Shown one piece after another: positions 43,360-52,731 of a DNA stretch of 64,000 bases. Location of the stretch: positions 2,394,501-2,458,500 of the forward strand of contig JACJYU010000001.1 of NCBI GenBank assembly GCA_020635915.1, written 5' to 3'. The notes under the pieces were generated by a model. The model saw only the letters and a list, made by a program, of their open reading frames with translations. It made no database searches and had not been told where the DNA came from. Origin of the DNA: Flammeovirgaceae bacterium. Lineage in GTDB: Bacteria > Bacteroidota > Bacteroidia > Cytophagales > Cyclobacteriaceae. The translations under genes were made by a program, and so were the position numbers. Every line of letters begins with the position of its first letter. The stretch's first letter is position 1.

Positions 43360-43764
43360 TTATTTTTCCTGGCTCATCTTTATGATAAAATCAAATTCAG
43401 CTTCCTTTACCGGTTGGACGGACAATCTGGGGTTTTTTACCAGTACCATGTTGGCCAGCTTCCGGGTAGCCTTTATGTCCGCCAGCGTAACAGGGTTTTT
43501 CAGTTTTTTTACAGGGGCAATTTCCACCACGGCCCAGTCTTTGGCCGCAGGGTCCGGAAAGTGTTCTTGGGTGATTTTTGCAATGCCCACGATGTCCTTT
43601 CCCTCATTGCTGTGGTATATAAACACCATATCGCCCTTTTTCATGGCCTTGATATGGTTGCGTGCCTGAAAGTTCCTCACGCCATCCCATATTGTCTTTT
43701 TGTCCTTAACGAGGTCGTCCCAGGAATAGGTCCCGGGCTCTGTCTTCATCAACCAGTGGTTCAT
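43360..43764 (-). CDS. EVE-domain protein (putative modified-base reader)
   Basis: 134 residues. The start MNHWLMKTEPGTYSWDDL, the WDGVRNFQARNHIKAMKKGD block and the FIYHSNEGKDIVGIAKI strand are typical of the EVE fold, related to PUA/YTH domains and known or predicted to bind modified bases in DNA or RNA. It is the first gene of a minus-strand run that continues through two secreted proteins to pyrR and pyrB with gaps of 0, -35, 38 and -8 bases. No promoter with both elements was found upstream. Confidence 0.9.
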   Translation of the reverse strand: MNHWLMKTEPGTYSWDDLVKDKKTIWDGVRNFQARNHIKAMKKGDMVFIYHSNEGKDIVGIAKITQEHFPDPAAKDWAVVEIAPVKKLKNPVTLADIKATRKLANMVLVKNPRLSVQPVKEAEFDFIIKMSQEK

Positions 43765-43949
43765 TCTTAGGTGTTGGTTAGTTTTTTAAGATGTTTGTGC
43801 CCGATTCTAAAATAGTGAATACAATTCGTATTTTCCCGTGTTGGTAGCAGTCCGCCCCCAAATGTTTTTAAAATTTAGCAAGAATTGAATTCATTCCCGG
43901 CACTTTACTCACCCGTATTGAGTTAGATTGGCAAGTATTTGATAATTGA

Positions 43950-44963
43950 ATGAAGATACTAATTATCCGGTTCTCCTCCATAGGGGACATTGTGCTGACC
44001 ACCCCCGTGATCAGGGTGCTGAAGACCCAGGTGGACAATGCTGAAATACATTATGCCACCAAAGCCCGCTTTTCCGGATTGCTGCAAGAAAACCCTTATG
44101 TGGACAAGCTCCACCTGTTGGGCGACAGCCTTTGGGGGCTGATTGCCACGCTCAGAAAGGAAAAGTTCGACTACATCATAGACCTCCACCATAACCTGCG
44201 CACCCGCCTCATCAAACTTTCGCTGGGGGCCAGGGCCTCCAGTTTCAATAAGCTCAACTGGGAAAAATGGCTGATGGTAAACTTTAAGATCAACAAACTG
44301 CCTTCTGTGCATATTGTGGACCGGTACCTCCAGGCCGCTTCCGTGTTGGGCATAAAAAACGACTCCCTGGGCTTGGATTATTTTATGCCCGGGTCGGACG
44401 AGGTGCCCAAGGAATGGATCCCCCCCACGCACCGGGCCGGTTTTGTGGCCTATGCCATAGGCGGGCAGCATTATACCAAAAAACTGCCAGTCCACAGGAT
44501 GATCGAACTTTGCGATAAAATCAACCGCCCGATCATCCTGCTGGGAGGGAAGGAAGACTTCCCGCAAGGGGAAAGGGTGAGGCTGTTCTTCGAAAAAAAC
44601 ATTGCGGCAGCAGAAATGGAAGAAGGGCTGCAGTCGGAATTCAACAAGAAGACCATTGTCTTTAATGCATGTGGCAAGTACAGCCTCAACCAATCAGCAA
44701 GCATCGTAAAGCAGGCCACCCATGTGTTCAGCCACGATACCGGGATGATGCACATAGCCGCGGCCTTTAAAAAGGAAGTGATCAGCATTTGGGGGAACAC
44801 CATACCCTTGTTTGGGATGTACCCCTACCGCACCCGGTTTACCGTGCTGGAAAACAACAAGCTGGACTGCAGGCCATGCTCCAAGATTGGGTACGACAAG
44901 TGCCCTAAGGGGCATTTCAAATGCATGGAGAAAATGGCTTTTGACTTTTACCTTCCGGAATAG
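43950..44963 (+). CDS. Glycosyltransferase family 9 (heptosyltransferase-like)
   Basis: 337 residues. N-terminal MKILIIRFSSIGDIVLTTPV and C-terminal FSHDTGMMHIAAAF plus SIWGNT are the signature motifs of GT9 enzymes, which add heptose or related sugars to lipopolysaccharide core on the inner face of the cytoplasmic membrane. A short cysteine-containing tail (LDCRPCSKIGYDKCPKGHFKC) follows. Monocistronic, with a 185-base upstream gap in which I see no complete promoter. Confidence 0.93.
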   Translation: MKILIIRFSSIGDIVLTTPVIRVLKTQVDNAEIHYATKARFSGLLQENPYVDKLHLLGDSLWGLIATLRKEKFDYIIDLHHNLRTRLIKLSLGARASSFNKLNWEKWLMVNFKINKLPSVHIVDRYLQAASVLGIKNDSLGLDYFMPGSDEVPKEWIPPTHRAGFVAYAIGGQHYTKKLPVHRMIELCDKINRPIILLGGKEDFPQGERVRLFFEKNIAAAEMEEGLQSEFNKKTIVFNACGKYSLNQSASIVKQATHVFSHDTGMMHIAAAFKKEVISIWGNTIPLFGMYPYRTRFTVLENNKLDCRPCSKIGYDKCPKGHFKCMEKMAFDFYLPE

Positions 44964-44985
44964 CGCAAGGCACGGTTGTTATGGA

Positions 44986-46869
44986 TCAATAGGCGCGCAC
45001 CAGCTTCCCTTCCATGTAGTTCAGGTAGGCCCGGTTGGCCACCCGCATGCCGCCCTTGGTGGGGTAATCACCGGTGAAATACCAGTCGCCCGTATGGTGG
45101 GGAATGGCCTTATGTAGGTTTTCTATGGTTTGGAACACTACCTGCAACCCTGCCTTCATTCCTTCAGGGCGTACGATGTCGGTGATTTTGTCCGATACCT
45201 CCTCATAGGTAAACTGGTCGTAGAGCCTTTTCACGTAGTTTTGTGGGTTGCTTTCGTTTTCCGACTGCAGGCATTGTTCGTACACCTCCCCCAGCAGATA
45301 GTCCTTCCCCTGTTCTTTGATCAGTTGTATCATGGCGCGAAAGGCAACGAAGTCGCCCATGCGGCTCATGTCTATTCCATAACAATCCGGGAACCGGATT
45401 TGGGGGGCAGACGACAACACCACGATTTTTTTTGGGTTTAGCCGGTCCAGCATTTTCAGGATGCTTTTCTCCAGGGTGGTGCCGCGCACAATGGAGTCGT
45501 CTATTACCACCAGGGTGTCTTTTCCTTTGTTCACCACTTCGTAGGTAGTGTCGTAAACGTGCGCCACCAGGTCTTCCCGGTGCTCGTCATCGGTAATGAA
45601 AGTCCGCAGCTTGGCATCCTTGAGCACTATTTTTTCCACGCGGGGCCGAAAACCGAGCAACTCTTCGTGCGAATCAACGGAAGGCTTCTTGTCTATGATA
45701 ATGTCCTTTTGCTTGCTGACGAGAAAATCCTCCACCCCGCCCATCATGCCCAGAAAAGCGGTCTCTGCCGTATTGGGGATATATGAAAAAATGGTGTTCT
45801 TCAGGTCGAAGTTGATGGATTTGAAAATTTGAGGCACCAGCAGCCTGCCGAGGGCTTTGCGCTCCTTGTATATTTCGGGGTCCGTGCCCCTCGAAAAGTA
45901 AATCCGTTCAAAACTGCACGATTTCTTTTCCAACTGCTTCATAATGGGGAATTGGCCAAACTCCCCGTTTTTGGAAATAATCAAACCATGGCCGGGGTTG
46001 ATCTCCTCGATTTGGTCGTATTCGATATTGAAAGCAGTTTTTATGGCCGGTTTCTCCGAGGCCACCACCACCACTTCATCGTCTGCGTAATAATAGGCAG
46101 GCCTTATGCCCGAGGGGTCCCTCACCACAAATGCAGAGCCCGACCCGGTGAGGCCGGCCATCGTGTAACCCCCATCAAAATCCCTGCACGCCCGTTTCAA
46201 CACGTTCTGCAGGTCTATTTCGTTTTCGATGATTTCCGAAATTTCCGGGCTGGTAAATTTCCCCTTGTATTTTTTGAACAGCCCCTGTACCTCCTCGTCC
46301 AAAAAATGGCCGATTTTCTCCATAACGGTCACCGTGTCCACTTTTTCTTTGGGGTGCTGGCCCAGGCCCACAAGTATGTCGAACAACTCGTCCACATTGG
46401 TCATATTGAAATTGCCGGCCATTACCAGGTTACGGCTCCTCCAGTTGTTCTGGCGCAGGAATGGGTGCACGTGCTCTATGCTGTTGTGCCCGTGGGTGCC
46501 ATAGCGCAGGTGGCCCAGCCAAAGCTCCCCGGTAAAGGCCACGTTCTCCTTCAGCCATTGCTCGTCCCTGAAGAGCTTGCCGCCCTTTTTCTGCCACTTT
46601 TTATACTTCTTGTTTATTTTGGTGAAGAGGTCGGCCACTGGCTGGGGCTCCATGCTGCGGTACCTGCTGATGTACCTAAATCCAGGCTTTTGGTCTATTT
46701 TGATGTTTGCCACCCCGGCACCGTCCTGCCCCCGGTTGTGCTGTTTTTCCATCAGGATGTACATCTTGTTCATCGCATAGCTGGCCCCGTATTTTTCAAT
46801 GTAATACGATAGCGGTTTGCGCAACCGGATCAGGGCTATACCACATTCGTGCAGGATGGTATCACTCAT
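44986..46869 (-). CDS. Amidophosphoribosyltransferase-like protein (PurF family, long form)
   Basis: 627 residues from MSDTILHECGIALI. The class II glutaminase domain has its nucleophile candidate C9 after a short propeptide and the MEKQHNRGQDGAG block; the phosphoribosyltransferase domain has the PRPP motif VVIDDSIVRGTTLEKSI. It is longer than typical PurF (about 470-510), with extra sequence in both domains. It would transfer glutamine ammonia to PRPP in purine synthesis, but long Bacteroidota forms may be a paralog with a different role. A very good promoter precedes it. Confidence 0.82.
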   Translation of the reverse strand: MSDTILHECGIALIRLRKPLSYYIEKYGASYAMNKMYILMEKQHNRGQDGAGVANIKIDQKPGFRYISRYRSMEPQPVADLFTKINKKYKKWQKKGGKLFRDEQWLKENVAFTGELWLGHLRYGTHGHNSIEHVHPFLRQNNWRSRNLVMAGNFNMTNVDELFDILVGLGQHPKEKVDTVTVMEKIGHFLDEEVQGLFKKYKGKFTSPEISEIIENEIDLQNVLKRACRDFDGGYTMAGLTGSGSAFVVRDPSGIRPAYYYADDEVVVVASEKPAIKTAFNIEYDQIEEINPGHGLIISKNGEFGQFPIMKQLEKKSCSFERIYFSRGTDPEIYKERKALGRLLVPQIFKSINFDLKNTIFSYIPNTAETAFLGMMGGVEDFLVSKQKDIIIDKKPSVDSHEELLGFRPRVEKIVLKDAKLRTFITDDEHREDLVAHVYDTTYEVVNKGKDTLVVIDDSIVRGTTLEKSILKMLDRLNPKKIVVLSSAPQIRFPDCYGIDMSRMGDFVAFRAMIQLIKEQGKDYLLGEVYEQCLQSENESNPQNYVKRLYDQFTYEEVSDKITDIVRPEGMKAGLQVVFQTIENLHKAIPHHTGDWYFTGDYPTKGGMRVANRAYLNYMEGKLVRAY

Positions 46870-46887
46870 AGTGGGGCGGTTAAGCCA

Positions 46888-46918
46888 CAAAGTTAAACCT
46901 ATTAATCCATCCCATCAA
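46888..46918 (-). promoter_or_regulatory. Bacteroidota-type promoter of the PurF-like gene
   Basis: Minus strand TTG (46918-46916), 20 bases, TAACTTTG (46895-46888). Both elements are perfect; the motif ends 18 bases before the start codon. Confidence 0.8.
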
Positions 46919-46994
46919 CAAAAAAAGAATGGATAGGGCATACCCCTTAACCAAAACAAGGCCAATAAAATTTGCTTGGGAGAGGTTTTTTTGG

Positions 46995-49067
46995 CTATAC
47001 GAGCACGGGCTCGTTGAACTTGGACACGGTAAAATAGAAGGTGCTTCCTTTCCCCTCTTCGCTTTCCAGCCATATGCGGCCCCCGTTCCGCTCCACAAAC
47101 TCCTTGCAAAGGATTAGGCCCAGGCCTGTGCCTTTTTCATTGGCCGTGCCCCGGGTGCTGTATCCTGAGGTTTTTTCAAACAGTATTTTTTGTATTTCAG
47201 GGCTTATGCCCACCCCGTTGTCCCTGACCCATACGGTAAGCCCGTCATCGTTTGCCTCTGCCCCTATGGTGATCTGGCCCCCTTCTTCCGTAAATTTCAT
47301 CCCGTTGAGGATAAGGTTGCGGAAAACCAGGTTGATCATATTGAGGTCGGCATAGGCCATCGTGCCTTCCGGTACTTCATTGACAAGGGCGACCTCCTTA
47401 ATGTGCAGCGAATTGAACAGCTCGAAATTGTCTTTTACCATTGTCCTAAGGTCGATTTTCGCGGGCTGTATCCTCAACTTGTCCATTTGGAGCAGCGCCC
47501 AATCCAGCAGGTTGTTGATAAGGTTTTTGGTATGGTTGAACTGAAGCTGTAGTTCTTTGATCACTTTGGGCATCTCCTCACGGGAGATTTCGTTTTTTGC
47601 CATCAGGTCCAGGATGCCGGCCAGGGCATTGATGGGGGACCTCAGGTCGTGCGAGATCACGGAGAAAAACCTGTCTTTTACCTGGTTGAGCTGCTCAAGC
47701 TCCAGGCTCCTTTTCTTGATCTCGTTTTGGTGTTCGATCAAAAGTTTGTTGATCCTGATCCTGCGCTGGCCGCTCCGGTAAACGCTGAACAAGAGGATTA
47801 CCGTTAGGGCCACGACCACCACTAAGATGTTCCTGACAAAAGCCTGGCGGCCGAGTTCCCCCGCTTGCTTGGCCTGGGTTTCATTAAGGGCGGCTATTTG
47901 AAGGTCTTTGTTTTCGGTTTGTAGCCTGAGTTGGTCCTGAAAAATCTTTTGCACCATGTCCTGGCTAAAGAGGCTGTCCTGGAGGGCCTTCGATTGCTTG
48001 GTATAGGCCAGTGCGCTTTTGTAGTCCTCACGTGCTTCGTAAAGTTGCGACAGCACACGGTAGCATTCCACTTCCAGGGTACGCGCATTGATGCGCTTTG
48101 CAATGCTCAAGGCTTCGAGCACCTGGTTGGTGGCGTTGTCAAACTTTTCCTGTTTTAGGGAGACCCTGCCCTTTCCCAGGGCGGACTCGGCCAGGCCATA
48201 TTCGTTTTGGGTTTTTGCGTGAAGCAATTCCGCGGAATCATAGTATTTGTTGGCCTTGTCAAATTCCCCTTTGCGAAGGTACAGCCTGGCCATGCGGGAG
48301 ATGATATTCGGCTCGAGGATATCAATGTCCCGTTGCCGTGTGACAGCAAGGGCCTTGGAGAGCGCCTGCTCCGCCTCGTCATATTGGTTGCTCCTCAGGT
48401 AGATGTCGCCCAATTCGTAGTAGGTATAGGCCACGCCATCCTCATCCTTTATTTTTTCGCCCAGCTTTCTTGCCAGTTCTATATGGTCCAAGGCAATATC
48501 ATATTGACCCAGTTCCTTAAACACGGAGCCCACATTGTGCAGGGCAATGGCGGTTTGGAGGGAGTCCTTGATGGCCCGCGAAATCCGGAACGATTGCGTA
48601 AAATAATAATAGGCCTCGTCATATTCGCCAAGGTTGATGTAATCGTCACCGATAAGGTTATTGGCATCTGCGATATAGGTGCTGTCTTTGGAGGCTATGG
48701 CCACCGGAAGCCTGGCCTTGTCAAATTTTAGTGCCGTGAGGAAATCCCCCCGGATGGCGGAGAGGTTGCTTTGCTGTTTGTACGCCCGCAACCTGGCCCA
48801 ATCCAAGTTCAGGTTTTCGGAAAGTGCGGTCGCCTCGTCAACCAGGGCCTTGGCCTTGCCGAAATCAAGGTATTGATAGGCCAGCGACAATTCAAAAAGC
48901 GTTCTTATCCGCACCGAGTCCGATTCTGCCTTGTTCAGTTCGTTTTGCAACGAATCAATGCGGGAGGTGGGTGCCTGTGCCGCCCCGGCCAATGCCATCA
49001 ACAACAGGATGGCCATAAAGCCAATCTTTGTCAGGCGGGGGTGTCTTATTTCCTTCCGGTTGCTCAT
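46995..49067 (-). CDS. TPR-containing membrane histidine kinase
   Basis: 690 residues from MSNRKEIRHPRLTKIGF. Signal peptide, then a periplasmic array of about eight tetratricopeptide-like repeats (residues about 40-390; for example LGEYDEAYYYFTQSF, SNQYDEAEQALSKAL, LYLRKGEFDKANKYY), a membrane helix (NILVVVVALTVILLFSVY), a coiled coil, HisKA with H473 (VISHDLRSP) and an ATPase domain (NLLDWALLQ, RDNGVGISPE, GTGLGLILCKE). This layout is frequent in Bacteroidota. No response regulator is adjacent. The frame is open to 49154 but the later start gives the signal peptide. Confidence 0.9.
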   Translation of the reverse strand: MSNRKEIRHPRLTKIGFMAILLLMALAGAAQAPTSRIDSLQNELNKAESDSVRIRTLFELSLAYQYLDFGKAKALVDEATALSENLNLDWARLRAYKQQSNLSAIRGDFLTALKFDKARLPVAIASKDSTYIADANNLIGDDYINLGEYDEAYYYFTQSFRISRAIKDSLQTAIALHNVGSVFKELGQYDIALDHIELARKLGEKIKDEDGVAYTYYELGDIYLRSNQYDEAEQALSKALAVTRQRDIDILEPNIISRMARLYLRKGEFDKANKYYDSAELLHAKTQNEYGLAESALGKGRVSLKQEKFDNATNQVLEALSIAKRINARTLEVECYRVLSQLYEAREDYKSALAYTKQSKALQDSLFSQDMVQKIFQDQLRLQTENKDLQIAALNETQAKQAGELGRQAFVRNILVVVVALTVILLFSVYRSGQRRIRINKLLIEHQNEIKKRSLELEQLNQVKDRFFSVISHDLRSPINALAGILDLMAKNEISREEMPKVIKELQLQFNHTKNLINNLLDWALLQMDKLRIQPAKIDLRTMVKDNFELFNSLHIKEVALVNEVPEGTMAYADLNMINLVFRNLILNGMKFTEEGGQITIGAEANDDGLTVWVRDNGVGISPEIQKILFEKTSGYSTRGTANEKGTGLGLILCKEFVERNGGRIWLESEEGKGSTFYFTVSKFNEPVLV

Positions 49068-49327
49068 TTCCGTTGGGTGGTAAATATAATGGATATGCAA
49101 AATGCGGTTTCCTGTTAATTGATTCTTAATCCAGCCATGAGCTGGGCAGGCCATTATCCCATTTTCCAGTGGAAAGGTAACCTGCGCCCCGGGCCTCCTT
49201 TTTTCTGCCCCAAACGCCCGACAGGCCCCTTATGACAAAGTTTAGGAATGTAAAGTACAGCATAAAATTTCAAATAAAATCTTGAAAATCGCCTTAAACA
49301 CTACATGGATAAGGTCAACGCCATAAA

Positions 49328-50137
49328 TCAATTCCATAGCCTGTGCTGCTCCAGGTGCACCATCTTCCCGAAAAACAAGCGGGTGGATGCCTCAAAGGAG
49401 GGGGTATAGTCCGAAACAAAGAAGCGTTTGGACGAACGGGTGCCCGAATGGGCCAACCCGTTCTTTTCCAGGTGGTCCTTCAAGGCCATGGCCACGATTT
49501 CCGATGAGTCCAGTATGGCCATGTGGCCGTTATAAAAGCCATCGATTTCTTTTTTGATCAGGGGGTAGTGGGTGCAGGCCAGTATCAAGGCCTTGATGCC
49601 TTCAAGCCCGCTTTCGGATAAATACTGGGCAATGATTTCATGGCTGATTTGATTGTTGAAAAAACCTTCTTCTATCATCGGGGCGAGCAATGGCGTGGCC
49701 AGCGACCTCAGCTTGATGGAAGGACAGGTCTCTGCCAGCCGTTGGTGGTAAACCCCGGATGCCACCGTGCGCCTCGTGCCTATCAAGCCTACCTCTTCAC
49801 CGGCAAAATGTTCGCATACATGGGCAATCATGGGGTCAATGACATTGAGGATATGGGCATCGTTCCTTACATATTCCTTTAATAACTCATAGGCGGCAGA
49901 ACTGGCGGAGTTGCAGGCGATCACGATTGCCTTGCACCCTTTTTTTAGGAGTACGTCCGCAATTTTTATGGAGTAAGCCTGAATGGCCGCCTCCGACTTG
50001 TCACCGTAGGGGAGGTGGGCGGTGTCCCCAAAGTAGAGGATGTCTTCGCCAGGCAGGAGCTTGGTAATGGCATGGGCTACGGTCAATCCCCCGATGCCAC
50101 TGTCGTAAATGCCAATTGGGCGCTGTGTATTTTTCAT
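49328..50137 (-). CDS. murI: Glutamate racemase
   Basis: 269 residues from MKNTQRPIGIYDSGIGG. The two catalytic cysteines lie in IVIACNSASSAAYE and ILACTHYPLI; YFGDTAHLPYG is also conserved. It makes D-glutamate for peptidoglycan. The open frame extends to 50503 but the extra 122 residues overlap fabI on the other strand and do not resemble the family. Divergent from fabI with a 67-base gap. The 260 bases downstream (49068-49327) hold nothing recognisable. Confidence 0.95.
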   Translation of the reverse strand: MKNTQRPIGIYDSGIGGLTVAHAITKLLPGEDILYFGDTAHLPYGDKSEAAIQAYSIKIADVLLKKGCKAIVIACNSASSAAYELLKEYVRNDAHILNVIDPMIAHVCEHFAGEEVGLIGTRRTVASGVYHQRLAETCPSIKLRSLATPLLAPMIEEGFFNNQISHEIIAQYLSESGLEGIKALILACTHYPLIKKEIDGFYNGHMAILDSSEIVAMALKDHLEKNGLAHSGTRSSKRFFVSDYTPSFEASTRLFFGKMVHLEQHRLWN

Positions 50138-50142
50138 AGGCC

Positions 50143-50150
50143 CAAAAATA
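50143..50150 (-). promoter_or_regulatory. -7 element (TATTTTTG) just before murI
   Basis: Perfect TAnnTTTG whose last base is only 5 bases from the ATG, so a transcript from it would be leaderless or nearly so. No TTG sits at the right distance upstream. Confidence 0.45.
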
Positions 50151-50204
50151 GCCGCTGTAAACTGGAATTTGTATAATTGTGGGACTAACCAATAAATAAA
50201 TACC

Positions 50205-51017
50205 ATGGCGTTCAATCTTCTAAAAGGAAAAAGGGGAATTATATTTGGTGCGTTGGATGAAAACTCCATTGCCTGGAAAACCGCCCAACGGATAAAAGAG
50301 GAGGGAGGGGTTTTTACCCTTACCAATGCGCCTATTGCCATGCGCATGGGAAAAATCAATGAACTGGCCAAGGCGTGCAACGCAGAAGTGATCCCTGCCG
50401 ATGCCACCTCTGAAGATGAATTGAAGGTGTTGTTTGCCAAATCATTGGAAGTGCTGGGCGGCAAACTTGACTTTGTCCTCCACTCCATAGGCATGAGCCC
50501 CAACGTGCGAAAGAACAGGCCTTATGGGGACCTTAACTACGAGTTCTTTTTAAAGACATTGGACATTTCCGGCCTCTCGTTCCACAAGGTGCTGCAAACG
50601 GCAGAAAAAACGGATGCCATGAACGAGTGGGGGTCCATAGTTGCGTTGAGCTATATAGCCGCACAACGCACCTACCCCGATTATTCCGATATGGCCCAGG
50701 CCAAGTCGGTATTGGAGTCAATCGCAAGGAGTTACGGGTACCGTTTTGCCAAACTGAAGAAAGTAAGGGTGAACACCATATCGCAGTCCCCCACCAAGAC
50801 AACGGCCGGGGCCGGCATTTCCGGGTTTGACGTCTTTTATGACTTCGCCCAGATGATGTCACCTTTGGGCAATGCCACTGCCGAGGACTGCGCCAATTAC
50901 ATCGTGGCCATGTTTTCCGATTTCACCAGGATGGTGACCATGCAGAACCTGATGCACGATGGTGGGTTTTCCTCCACCGGCATCACGGAGGACCTGGTGG
51001 AAAGGCTCTCCAAATAG
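50205..51017 (+). CDS. fabI: Enoyl-[acyl-carrier-protein] reductase FabI
   Basis: 270 residues, short-chain dehydrogenase fold. The catalytic layout Y-x9-Y-x6-K is intact in SYIAAQRTYPDYSDMAQAK, and the N terminus (GIIFGALDENSIAWKTAQ) matches the NADH-binding loop of FabI. It reduces trans-2-enoyl-ACP in the last step of fatty-acid elongation. A weak TATAATTG lies at 50172-50179. Followed after 29 bases by ispE on the same strand. Confidence 0.95.
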   Translation: MAFNLLKGKRGIIFGALDENSIAWKTAQRIKEEGGVFTLTNAPIAMRMGKINELAKACNAEVIPADATSEDELKVLFAKSLEVLGGKLDFVLHSIGMSPNVRKNRPYGDLNYEFFLKTLDISGLSFHKVLQTAEKTDAMNEWGSIVALSYIAAQRTYPDYSDMAQAKSVLESIARSYGYRFAKLKKVRVNTISQSPTKTTAGAGISGFDVFYDFAQMMSPLGNATAEDCANYIVAMFSDFTRMVTMQNLMHDGGFSSTGITEDLVERLSK

Positions 51018-51046
51018 GAAGCTTTTGACAAATACCTGCAGCCATT

Positions 51047-51847
51047 ATGGTTTCTTTTCCTTTTTGTAAAATAAACCTTGGCCTAAGGGTGCTCTCCAGG
51101 CGCGAAGACGGTTATCATAATATTGAAACCTGCTTTTACCCCGTGCCCTGGTGCGATGTGCTGGAGGCAATACCCTCCAAAAGGTTTTCCTTTGACCACA
51201 CCGGCCTGCCCATCGCAGGCACCGGCAACCTGTGCGTACGGGCCTATGACATGTTGAAGGAAGGGTATGGCCTGCCGCCAGTAAAAATGCACCTGCACAA
51301 AATCATCCCTATGGGCGCAGGGCTGGGCGGGGGGTCTGCCGATGCGGCCTTTACCCTTAAATCGCTAAATGCCCTGTTCTCCCTAGGCTTGCCCCACGAC
51401 CAGCTGGTGGAAATAGCTGCCGGCCTGGGAAGCGACTGCCCGTTCTTTTTGCATGAAAAGGCAATGTTGGGCACCGGTAGGGGGGAAGTATTGGCCCCGG
51501 CAAACGTTTCATTGGCCGGTAGGTTTTTAGTGATTGTAAAACCGGATGTGCATGTGCCTACAAAGGATGCCTACAAAGGGGTAACGCCCGATGCTTCCGG
51601 GAAGGGGCTCGCTGGCATTTTGATGGGCAGCGAAAAGGAGTGGAAGGATGCCCTTGTCAATGATTTTGAAAAGGGCGTTTTTTCCCAATACCCTGGGGTG
51701 CGCAAGATTAAAAACACCCTGTACGGGGCGGGGGCTTTTTATGCAAGCATGAGCGGGTCGGGCTCGGCCGTCTATGGCTTGTTTGATGGGCCCGTGCGGC
51801 TTAGGGGGAAATTCAAAGGAATGTCCTATTGGTCTGGCACACTGTAG
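51047..51847 (+). CDS. ispE: 4-diphosphocytidyl-2-C-methyl-D-erythritol kinase
   Basis: 266 residues, GHMP kinase fold. The ATP loop PMGAGLGGGSADAAFTLKSL and the N-terminal substrate region (KINLGLRVLSRREDGYHNIE) are conserved, as is the C-terminal SGSGSAVYGLF. It phosphorylates CDP-methylerythritol in the non-mevalonate isoprenoid pathway. The last 22 bases overlap the end of the convergent EamA gene. Confidence 0.95.
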   Translation: MVSFPFCKINLGLRVLSRREDGYHNIETCFYPVPWCDVLEAIPSKRFSFDHTGLPIAGTGNLCVRAYDMLKEGYGLPPVKMHLHKIIPMGAGLGGGSADAAFTLKSLNALFSLGLPHDQLVEIAAGLGSDCPFFLHEKAMLGTGRGEVLAPANVSLAGRFLVIVKPDVHVPTKDAYKGVTPDASGKGLAGILMGSEKEWKDALVNDFEKGVFSQYPGVRKIKNTLYGAGAFYASMSGSGSAVYGLFDGPVRLRGKFKGMSYWSGTL

Positions 51848-52731
51848 CCCGATAGTTTCCTTTGCAGCAAAGGATAGGCCAGGATGGCACACAATATGAT
51901 GGCGGTGCCCACATAAAAACTTGCATGCATTTTTTCACTCTCGCCAAATATGAGCACGGCCATAACGATCCCGTACAATGGCTCCAGGTTCAGCGAAAGC
52001 TGGACAAAAAAAACAGAAAGCCTTTTCAGCAACTCGATGTAGGCCGAATAGGCATACACGGAACAAACCAGCGATAAAATCCCTATATACACCCAGTCGG
52101 TGGCAATCGGCATGAGTTGCAGTTGATGGCCGGCCGCCCAGGTGTTTTTGTAAATGGGGAGGAACAAAGCCGTACAGGCAAATGCCCCCGTCATCTCATA
52201 AAAAGTGATGACATAAGGATGGGTATGCTTCACGAACATGGCATTGAAAACAGAGAAAAGTGCTATTGAAAAACCTGATGCCACCCCGAGGGCCAGCCCC
52301 AGGGGATAGCGAAAGTCGAAGGAAAAAATGATGTACAGGCCAATCACCACGACCAGGCCCAGCACTACCTCAAAGCCTTTTATTTTTTTTCTGCCCAGCA
52401 GCGGCTCAAGGAAGGCGGTCCAAAGCGAGCCTGTGGCAAAACCCACCAGGCTTACGGAAGCATTGGACACCTTGGCGGAGGCAAAGAAGGTAATCCAATG
52501 TATGCCCACGATAAAACCCGTGCCTACAATCCTCAGCAGGGCCCCCGGTGAAACCCCGAATGGCACCCTGGCGAAATAGATCAATACGCCCAGCCCAATG
52601 GCGGCAAAAAAGGTCCGGTACAATACCATCTCTACGGCTGGAATGGAAATCAACAATCCCAAAATGGCCGTGAAGCCCCAAAGGAATATGATAAAGTGCA
52701 ATTTTAAATAGTCCGCGGCAGGGGTGGTCAA
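51826..52731 (-). CDS. EamA/DMT-family transporter
   Basis: 301 residues, ten predicted helices in two EamA repeats. Substrate unknown. Its start overlaps the stop of the LptF/G gene by 4 bases (ATGA), so it is translated from the tgt-lptG-eamA transcript. Its 3' end overlaps ispE on the opposite strand by 22 bases. Confidence 0.87.
   Translation of the reverse strand: MTTPAADYLKLHFIIFLWGFTAILGLLISIPAVEMVLYRTFFAAIGLGVLIYFARVPFGVSPGALLRIVGTGFIVGIHWITFFASAKVSNASVSLVGFATGSLWTAFLEPLLGRKKIKGFEVVLGLVVVIGLYIIFSFDFRYPLGLALGVASGFSIALFSVFNAMFVKHTHPYVITFYEMTGAFACTALFLPIYKNTWAAGHQLQLMPIATDWVYIGILSLVCSVYAYSAYIELLKRLSVFFVQLSLNLEPLYGIVMAVLIFGESEKMHASFYVGTAIILCAILAYPLLQRKLSGYSVPDQ

Noticed and set aside
45829..46812. 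327-residue plus-strand open frame
   Set aside because: Antisense of the PurF-like gene, which carries clear catalytic motifs; no family features in the shadow.
49328..50503. Long form of glutamate racemase with 122 extra N-terminal residues
   Set aside because: The extension lies antisense to fabI, is unlike the family, and a TAnnTTTG element sits just before the internal ATG at 50137.
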